This document shows, one piece after another, positions 50,209 through 55,771 of a stretch of 55,771 nt of DNA. The notes below the pieces were generated by a model. The model worked only from the letters and a program-made list of their open reading frames with translations. It had not been told where the DNA came from and ran no database searches. This DNA is from an uncultured Clostridia bacterium (GTDB lineage: Bacteria > Bacillota > Clostridia > Oscillospirales > Acutalibacteraceae). The stretch spans positions 1 through 55,771 of the forward strand of contig CANRNQ010000013.1 of the NCBI GenBank assembly GCA_947632045.1. Reading direction: 5' to 3'. The first letter of the stretch is position 1, and each line of letters opens with the position of its first letter. Made by a program: the position numbers and the translations under genes.

Positions 50209-50353
50209 ACGCTTGCGGGGCGGCGACCGCAAATTTCCGCCTGCGACGGAAATTTGCCGAAAAACGCGGCAGGGCAGGGGCTTTCCCGTGTCGGAGTCGC
50301 TTTGCCGCGTTTTTCCGCGCGGCTGCGCCGCGCCGTCGCCGCCCCGCAAGCGT
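50209..50353 (-). repeat. Structured intergenic element, copy F (reverse orientation)
   Basis: A perfect 19-bp closing stem ACGCTTGCGGGGCGGCGAC (50209-50227) / GTCGCCGCCCCGCAAGCGT (50335-50353). Hairpins occur in the opposite order to copies A, C, D and E: first GCAAATTTCCG...CGGAAATTTGC, then a long GAAAAACGCGGCA...TGCCGCGTTTTTC hairpin, then GCGCGGC-TGC-GCCGCGC. The GGCAGGGCAGGGG loop arm of the long hairpin, however, reads in the same direction as in A and D. The outer GGGCTGTCGC-type repeats were not found. Confidence 0.88.
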
Positions 50354-50438
50354 GAGCCGCCCATACCCGCTTTTTTGAGGACAAAACAGCCTTTGTTATA
50401 TCATATAACTTATCAAATCTAATGGAACGAGGATAAAA

Positions 50439-51299
50439 ATGAAAGTTAAAAATCTTTATAAAAAGAATAAAACGGTACTCTCCTTTGAGGTGTTTCCTCC
50501 AAAGGCGACAAGCCCCATAGAAACCGTATTCAGCACCCTTGAGGAGCTTTGCGACTTGAAGCCCGAATTTATAAGCGTGACCTACGGAGCGGCAGGCGGA
50601 GCAAAATCTCATTGCTGTGAAATAGCGTCGAGGATAAAAAACACGCACGGCATAGAGTCTGTTGCTCACCTCACCTGTATCGGCAGCACCTCGGAGGATA
50701 TAAAGGGCGTACTGGACGACCTCGATGAAAACGGAATAGAAAACGTGCTCGCTCTGAGGGGCGACATTGTCCCGGGACAGCCCCAAAACGGCGACTTTGA
50801 ACACGCGAGCGATCTTACAGCGTTTATAAAAGAATATGCCCCGCAGTTCGATATATGCGGAGCGTGCTACCCCGAGGTTCATATCGAGAGCAGCGACGAG
50901 ATCGAGGACATACTCAACCTCAAAAAAAAGGTGGACGCCGGCGCTTCTCACCTCATATCCCAGCTCTTCTTCGATAACAGCTTCTATTACAGCTTTCTGC
51001 AAAGAGCAAAAATAGCCGGCATAAACGTGCCGATCTCAGCTGGGATAATGCCTGTTGTGAACAAGAAGCAGATAGAGAAGATGGTGTCGCTGTGCGGCGC
51101 AAGTCTGCCGGCAAAATTTTCAAAAATGATGCAGAAATACGGCGACAACGCCGAGGCAATACGCGACGCGGGAATCGCTTACGCCATAAATCAGATAGTT
51201 GACCTCATTTCAAGCGGCGTGGACGGAGTACACATATATACGATGAATAACCCCTATGTGGCGAGAACGATATACAACAGCATAAAAAATCTTTTGTAG
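50439..51299 (+). CDS. metF: 5,10-methylenetetrahydrofolate reductase
   Basis: 286 residues, full length. This flavin enzyme makes 5-methyl-THF for methionine synthase. Signatures: LSFEVFPPKAT, ISVTYGAAGG, VAHLTCIGST, VLALRGDIVPGQ and SAGIMPVVNKKQ. It lies directly upstream of the MetH reactivation protein and metH, so methyl-THF supply and use are encoded together. A GAGGA site precedes the ATG at 50439. Confidence 0.95.
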   Translation: MKVKNLYKKNKTVLSFEVFPPKATSPIETVFSTLEELCDLKPEFISVTYGAAGGAKSHCCEIASRIKNTHGIESVAHLTCIGSTSEDIKGVLDDLDENGIENVLALRGDIVPGQPQNGDFEHASDLTAFIKEYAPQFDICGACYPEVHIESSDEIEDILNLKKKVDAGASHLISQLFFDNSFYYSFLQRAKIAGINVPISAGIMPVVNKKQIEKMVSLCGASLPAKFSKMMQKYGDNAEAIRDAGIAYAINQIVDLISSGVDGVHIYTMNNPYVARTIYNSIKNLL

Positions 51300-51309
51300 G
51301 GTGAGGTCA

Positions 51310-51984
51310 TTGTTTGTTCTTGATAAAATAAACCGCGAGGAAGCGTTAAGATATATGGGCTGGCGGGGAAGACAGCCGGACGAAAGCGCCCTTGCCGTCA
51401 TAGACGAGTGCGAAAAAGCCCTTATAGCCGCAGCCGCGCCAAGGTATCTTTACCGTCGCTTTGACGGCGTTGTCATTGACAAAGACTCGGTTACAATAAC
51501 AGAGGCGGGGATAAGGCTGCGCGGAAGGAGTATAGCGGAGCATCTTGACGGCTGCGAAAGCGCCGTTTTAATGTGCGCCACAATATCCTCGGGAGTTGAC
51601 AGGCTCATACGCCGCTACCAAAGCACCGATATGGCAAAGGCGGTAATAACCGACGCGCTGGCGAGCGCGGCGATAGAGCAGGTGTGCAATGCCGCCGAAG
51701 AGGAGATAGACGCTCTCTTTCCCGACGAATACAAAACGTGGCGCTTCAGCCCCGGCTACGGAGATCTTCCGCTTGAGCATCAGGGAGAGCTTCTGCGGGT
51801 TCTCGACGCGCAAAGAAAAATAGGACTTACCCTCGGCCGCAGCACAATGCTCATACCGATAAAATCGGTGACGGCAGTTATCGGCCTTTCAAGCTCCGAG
51901 CTTGAAAGGCAAAAGCGGAGCTGTGCCTGCTGCACTATGGCAAAGGACTGCAAATTTAGGAAAACAGGTGAACGCTGTGTTTAG
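51310..51984 (+). CDS. Stand-alone methionine synthase activation-domain protein
   Basis: About 224 residues, similar to the C-terminal AdoMet-binding reactivation domain of MetH. The signature RFSPGYGDLPLEHQGELL (AdoMet-binding loop) and the end IPIKSVTAVIGLSS are clear. It also carries a Cys-rich end (SCACCTMAKDCKF). The neighbouring MetH lacks this domain, so the two form a split enzyme: this protein reductively methylates inactive cob(II)alamin. The TTG at 51310 has GTGAGGT upstream. The GTG at 51301, 1 bp after the metF stop, is the alternative. Confidence 0.88.
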   Translation: MFVLDKINREEALRYMGWRGRQPDESALAVIDECEKALIAAAAPRYLYRRFDGVVIDKDSVTITEAGIRLRGRSIAEHLDGCESAVLMCATISSGVDRLIRRYQSTDMAKAVITDALASAAIEQVCNAAEEEIDALFPDEYKTWRFSPGYGDLPLEHQGELLRVLDAQRKIGLTLGRSTMLIPIKSVTAVIGLSSSELERQKRSCACCTMAKDCKFRKTGERCV

Positions 51985-54349
51985 AAGGCTTTTAAAGGAA
52001 AAGGAATTTATACTGCTCGACGGAGCAATGGGCACTATGCTCCAGTCGAGGGGTCTTAAAACGGGCGAAATACCGGAGCTGTTGTCGCTCACATCGCCGG
52101 AGCTCATAATAGATATTCACAGGGAATATATAGCCGCCGGAGCGGACGTTATATACGCCTGCACATTCGGGGCGAACAGCTACAAATTGGCGGGCAGCGG
52201 CTACACCTGCGAAGAGGTGATAAGAGCCGCCGTTTCAAACGCGAAAACAGCGGCGGCAGGCAGCGGCGCTTGCGTAGCGCTCGATTTGGGACCTGTCGGC
52301 AGACTGATGGAGCCAAACGGCGATATGAGCTTTGACGAGGCGTATAACTCATATAAGGAGCAGATAATCGCGGGGGCGGACGCGGGCGCGGAGCTTATAG
52401 TGCTTGAAACCATGACCGACCTATCAGAGCTGAAGGCGGCTGTGCTTGCGGCGAGGGAAAACAGCGAGCTGCCGATAGTCTGCACAATGACGTTTGAACA
52501 AAACCACCGCACCTTTACCGGCGTGGGCATAGGCTCGATGGCGGTAACCCTCGAGGGGCTCGGCGTTGACGCGCTGGGAATAAACTGCTCGCTCGGGCCG
52601 GACGATTTGCCGCCAATAATAGAGGAGCTTGCCAAGTGGACTAATCTGCCGATAGTCGCAAAGCCGAACGCCGGCCTGCCCGACCCAAACAGCAGTGAAT
52701 ACGACGTGGACGCGGACGGCTTTGCCGAAAGCATGGAGAAGCTTGTGCCCTACGGAGTGAAGATATTCGGCGGCTGCTGCGGAACCACGCCTGAATATAT
52801 AAAAAGGTTGAAGGCCGCGCTGGCGGAAAAGAGGTGCGTTTCGCGCGGCGAAATAAAAATAAGCGCCGTCGCGAGCGGAGAGAACGTCGTGACGGTAGAC
52901 CGCCCGAGGATAATCGGCGAGAGGATAAACCCGACCGGAAAAAAGCTTTTCAAGGAAGCCCTAAAGACGAGGAATATAGACTATATCCTAACTCAGGGCA
53001 TAGAGCAGGTGAGCGCCGGAGCGGACATACTAGATGTAAACGTCGGACTGCCTGAGGTGGACGAAAAGGAGATGATGGTCACCGTTATCAAAGCGCTCCA
53101 AGGCGTGACCGGCGCTCCGCTTCAAATAGATACGACCGACCCCGAGGCGCTTGAGGCCGGCCTAAGGGTATATAACGGCAAGCCGATAGTAAACTCGGTA
53201 AACGGCGAGGAAAAATCGCTTTCCACCGTTCTTCCGCTCGTAAAAAAATACGGAGCCGCAGTGGTCGGACTGACGCTTGACGAGGGCGGAATACCAAAGA
53301 CCGCCGAAGGAAGATTTAATATAGCTCAAAAAATAGTGGAGCGCGCGGTTAAGACAGGCATAAAACGAGAAGATATTTATATCGACTGCCTGACTCTTAC
53401 AGCTTCGGCTGAGCAGGACGGCGTTATGGCGACTCTCGATGCTCTCGAAAGGGTAAAGCGGGAGCTCGGCGTTAAGACTGTGCTCGGCGTTTCAAACATC
53501 TCCTTCGGGCTGCCGAACCGAGAGCTTGTCAACCGTACATTTTTGACGATGGCTCTGCAAAGAGGGCTTGATTTGCCGATAATAAACCCCAACTCGGAGG
53601 CTATGACCGGCGCTGTGAGGGCATTTAACCTGCTTTCAAATATAGATAAAAATTCGGTCGAATATATAGCGGCATATAACGATAGCGCACCAGTCGCGCA
53701 AAACGCAAAAGGTGCTGATAACGCGCCCGATATAATTTACTCGATAGAGCACGGACTTAAAAAGGAGGCGGCGAGGGCGACCGAGGAGCTTTTAAAGACC
53801 GACGACGCTATGGAGATAGTAAATAAAATGCTCATTCCCGCCTTAGATAAGGTTGGCGCGGGATTTGAAAAGGGCACTGTGTTTCTGCCTCAGCTCATTC
53901 AGTCCGCCACAGCCGCTCAGGGCTGCTTCGACGTTATCAAGCGGCGTCTCACGGCGACGAGCAAAACGCCCGTCAGCAAGGGAAATATAATACTTGCGAC
54001 CGTGAAGGGCGACATTCACGACATAGGCAAGAATATAGTAAAGGTTCTGCTTGAAAACTACGGCTACACGGTTTTTGACCTCGGGCGCGACGTACCCCCG
54101 GAGCTGATAGTAAAGACAGCACGGGAAAACGATATACACTTTATCGGACTTTCGGCCCTTATGACCACTACGCTGAAATCTATGGAGGAAACCATAAGGC
54201 TTTTGCACGCTGAGGGCATAGACTGCAAAACCTTTGTGGGCGGAGCGGTACTCACTCCGGAATACGCCCGGCAGATAGGCGCGGATTATTACTGCCGCGA
54301 CGCAAAGGAAAGCGTTGACGCTGCGAGGGATTTCTTTTCTAAAGGCTAA
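51968..54349 (+). CDS. metH: Cobalamin-dependent methionine synthase (without activation domain)
   Basis: About 793 residues. Domains in order: homocysteine methyltransferase (about 5-290; zinc-site GGCCGTTPEYI), pterin-binding TIM barrel (about 320-570; GERINPTGKK, DVNVGLP, SNISFGLPNR), cobalamin cap (about 600-680) and B12-binding Rossmann domain (about 690-790; GDIHDIGKNIV with the cobalt-coordinating His). The AdoMet reactivation domain is missing and supplied by the upstream gene. The GTG at 51968 follows AGGA at 7 nt and overlaps the previous gene by 17 bp. The frame is open upstream but inside that gene. Confidence 0.95.
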   Translation: MNAVFRRLLKEKEFILLDGAMGTMLQSRGLKTGEIPELLSLTSPELIIDIHREYIAAGADVIYACTFGANSYKLAGSGYTCEEVIRAAVSNAKTAAAGSGACVALDLGPVGRLMEPNGDMSFDEAYNSYKEQIIAGADAGAELIVLETMTDLSELKAAVLAARENSELPIVCTMTFEQNHRTFTGVGIGSMAVTLEGLGVDALGINCSLGPDDLPPIIEELAKWTNLPIVAKPNAGLPDPNSSEYDVDADGFAESMEKLVPYGVKIFGGCCGTTPEYIKRLKAALAEKRCVSRGEIKISAVASGENVVTVDRPRIIGERINPTGKKLFKEALKTRNIDYILTQGIEQVSAGADILDVNVGLPEVDEKEMMVTVIKALQGVTGAPLQIDTTDPEALEAGLRVYNGKPIVNSVNGEEKSLSTVLPLVKKYGAAVVGLTLDEGGIPKTAEGRFNIAQKIVERAVKTGIKREDIYIDCLTLTASAEQDGVMATLDALERVKRELGVKTVLGVSNISFGLPNRELVNRTFLTMALQRGLDLPIINPNSEAMTGAVRAFNLLSNIDKNSVEYIAAYNDSAPVAQNAKGADNAPDIIYSIEHGLKKEAARATEELLKTDDAMEIVNKMLIPALDKVGAGFEKGTVFLPQLIQSATAAQGCFDVIKRRLTATSKTPVSKGNIILATVKGDIHDIGKNIVKVLLENYGYTVFDLGRDVPPELIVKTARENDIHFIGLSALMTTTLKSMEETIRLLHAEGIDCKTFVGGAVLTPEYARQIGADYYCRDAKESVDAARDFFSKG

Positions 54350-54443
54350 AAATATATTTTTCAACGTGGCGGCAAAGCGTATAATAGGGATATGTTATTT
54401 TGCCGAGATAAAAAGCAAGATAAAAAAGCGAGATAAAAATATA

Positions 54444-54476
54444 GACGGACAGCAAATCGCGCTGTCCGTCTTTTTT
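54444..54476 (+). terminator. Intrinsic terminator of the met operon
   Basis: A perfect 10-bp stem GACGGACAGC-AAATCGC-GCTGTCCGTC followed by TTTTTT, about 95 nt after metH. It lies just before the convergent Tim44-like gene. Confidence 0.92.
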
Positions 54477-54484
54477 AAATGAAA

Positions 54485-55615
54485 TTATTGATCGTCGCCG
54501 TTCATCATATCGTCAAAGCTGACGCCGTCATTATTATTATTGCCGTTATTGTTATTATTGTTATTATTGTTATTATTGTTATTATTGTTGTTATCATTGC
54601 TGCCGTCGTTTATGATAACTCCTCTGTTGTCAATAACGGTATTCGGCTTTACAGCGTCCATCTTTGCGAGTACCCAGTCAAAGTCGCCGGTCGTTATTAT
54701 GCTGCCGCAGTATTCGCATTTGCCGCTGCTTGTTATGCTCAGCGGAGCGCCGCAGTTAGGACAGGATTTTGATACGGTTCTGTCTGTTCCCTCGCGGCTC
54801 TTTACGCCGGTTTTGCGCATGAATGTGAGAAGATAGCTCATATAGCAATCTTTATTCGGGTCGCCCTTGAGAACGTTGCGGGTCTGCTCGTCAATTATGT
54901 AATCGACCATTCTTGTCGCCATATAGACGGTTAGATATTCATACTGCTTATCTCTTTCATACTTGTGCAGATGAGTTTGGCCTACGTTTATTCTCTCGAT
55001 TATATTTATCTTTTTATTTCTGATATACTCGTCAAGCTGGCGCTTGTGCTGCTCGAACAGCTCTTCCTTTTCAAGCGGGCGAATGGTGCTCCAATCGCGC
55101 GCGGTCCAGGCCTGTTGCAGGGTTATGAATACGTCCTTTGACCAGGTTATAAACGCGTCTGAGGAGAAGTTCGGGTCTATTGCGCGAATAGCGTCGGAGA
55201 TGATGCCGGTATTGTCCGCCGGAACCTTCGACTGCGGTATAGGCTGTGATACGCCGGGCGCGCCCTTTGCCGAAAGGCGGCCGGATTTTTTAGCCATAGC
55301 GACGAGCGCTACTATAATGAGAACGATAACTATCGCGGCGATTAACGCGGGAGGATTGTGCAGAAGCCACCCTATGATAATTCCAAGCTCGACCCCGCCG
55401 TCGCGGCTGCCGCTGCCGCCGCTGTAGCCGCCGCCACTGTAGCCGCCGCCGCTGTAGCCTCCGCCACCGCCGCCTCCTCCGCCGCCGTAGTCGTTATAAT
55501 TTCCTACGTCCCACGGCTTGTCGGGAGAAAATGCTCCGGCACTGAGCATACAGGCTCCCAAAACCGCAAAGAGCATGAGAGCGCAGAGTAAAATTGCAAA
55601 GATTTTTCTTTTCAT
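54485..55615 (-). CDS. Tim44-like domain protein with zinc ribbon and poly-Asn tail (long paralogue)
   Basis: 376 residues. A signal peptide (to about residue 28), a glycine-rich repeat (GGGYS units, about 44-70), a membrane helix (about 85-108), a Tim44-like domain (about 135-265), a zinc ribbon CPNCGAPL...CEYCGS, then GDFDWVLAKMDAV and a tail of about 20 consecutive Asn broken by Gly and ending in acidic residues. The core matches the paralogue at 49166 closely, including the HKRQLDEYI and HKYERD segments. The N- and C-terminal low-complexity parts are specific to this copy. GGTGAGC precedes the ATG. Confidence 0.8.
   Translation of the reverse strand: MKRKIFAILLCALMLFAVLGACMLSAGAFSPDKPWDVGNYNDYGGGGGGGGGGYSGGGYSGGGYSGGSGSRDGGVELGIIIGWLLHNPPALIAAIVIVLIIVALVAMAKKSGRLSAKGAPGVSQPIPQSKVPADNTGIISDAIRAIDPNFSSDAFITWSKDVFITLQQAWTARDWSTIRPLEKEELFEQHKRQLDEYIRNKKINIIERINVGQTHLHKYERDKQYEYLTVYMATRMVDYIIDEQTRNVLKGDPNKDCYMSYLLTFMRKTGVKSREGTDRTVSKSCPNCGAPLSITSSGKCEYCGSIITTGDFDWVLAKMDAVKPNTVIDNRGVIINDGSNDNNNNNNNNNNNNNNNNGNNNNDGVSFDDMMNGDDQ
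54530..54595 (-). repeat. Asn-coding simple sequence repeat
   Basis: A run of AAT/AAC codons arranged mostly in AATAATAAC-type nonamers. Changes in repeat number would keep the frame and alter only the length of the Asn tract. Confidence 0.85.
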
Positions 55616-55771
55616 TTATTTGCTCACCTCAGCACTGAATAATTTTATTAAATTGTATCACGGCGGCGAAAATATTTCAAGAGGAGGGCTTTGCTGTTTC
55701 TTTTCTTAACACCGTGAAAAGTTACGCAAAAAGATCAGGGCAAGAAAGATTCAGTTTTCCTACAACAAGAT
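55616..55771. other. Right-edge intergenic sequence
   Basis: Upstream region of the long Tim44-like gene, cut by the window end. No gene is supported here; a promoter probably lies within it, but no clear pair of hexamers was identified. Confidence 0.3.

Overview
The window looks like a chromosomal segment of an anaerobic, spore-forming Firmicute of the class Clostridia, most likely an Oscillospiraceae/Ruminococcus-like gut bacterium. The evidence is a SpoIIE sporulation phosphatase, a dockerin protein with starch-binding-like modules, reverse rubrerythrin with a PerR/Fur-type regulator, T-box leaders, an HPr, and families common in this group (DUF4358, DUF6062, DUF6512, DHHW/MBOAT pairs). 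There is no phage, plasmid or insertion-sequence gene and no CRISPR array. Assignment to a named species is not possible from sequence reading alone.

Layout. 0.5-5.1 kb: an XRE regulator, a secreted GH3 beta-N-acetylhexosaminidase, an AEC transporter, an unknown membrane protein and an unlisted 49-residue membrane miniprotein. 5.5-10.9 kb: a cell-envelope cluster (SGNH hydrolase, DUF4358 lipoprotein, MBOAT O-acyltransferase, DHHW protein, class C sortase). 11.2-13.5 kb: rbfA-nrnA-truB. 13.8-18.2 kb: an OmpR-type response regulator, its sensor kinase and a membrane HtrA protease with a long Q/N/Y repeat tail. 18.3-22.6 kb: HPr, rplM-rpsI and spoIIE. 22.7-26.2 kb: a dockerin protein with three 230-residue repeats, a tiny sorting-signal ORF and two small XRE regulators. 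26.5-32 kb: a minus-strand run from an isoleucine-type T-box through ilvB and cimA to citrate synthase, that is, the citramalate route to isoleucine. 32.1-41.7 kb: a Nif11-type small protein with a WYL regulator, tRNA-Arg, a patatin, a PhoBR-like two-component system, TatD, an Orn/Lys/Arg-decarboxylase-fold enzyme, an amidase, and a Fur/PerR-rubrerythrin pair. 42-46.9 kb: an AT-rich stretch with DnaA boxes, small membrane proteins, a second citrate synthase, DUF6062 and an OGG-type glycosylase. 46.9-55.6 kb: a methionine block (T-box-metG, metF, a stand-alone MetH reactivation protein, metH) interleaved with two Tim44-like zinc-ribbon proteins.

The most striking feature is not a gene. Six intergenic copies of a highly structured element lie at about 3.5, 13.6, 19.9, 29.8, 41.9 and 50.3 kb. 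Each has a closing stem around GGGCGGCGACC / GGTCGCCGCCC enclosing three successive hairpins (a cloverleaf). In four copies this is bounded, at a constant distance of about 33-40 bp on each side, by inverted repeats related to GGGCTGTCGC, giving a unit of 225-233 bp. Stem sequences differ between copies while pairing is kept, so the structure itself appears to be conserved. I do not recognise this family. It could be a mobile palindromic element, a structured RNA, or both.

The regulatory layer is readable in places: two T-boxes (Ile for ilvB, Met for metG), strong sigma-A promoters before rplM, metG, the dockerin gene, the Nif11 gene and the SGNH gene, and a promoter before spoIIE with 21-bp spacing of the kind known for Spo0A-activated promoters.
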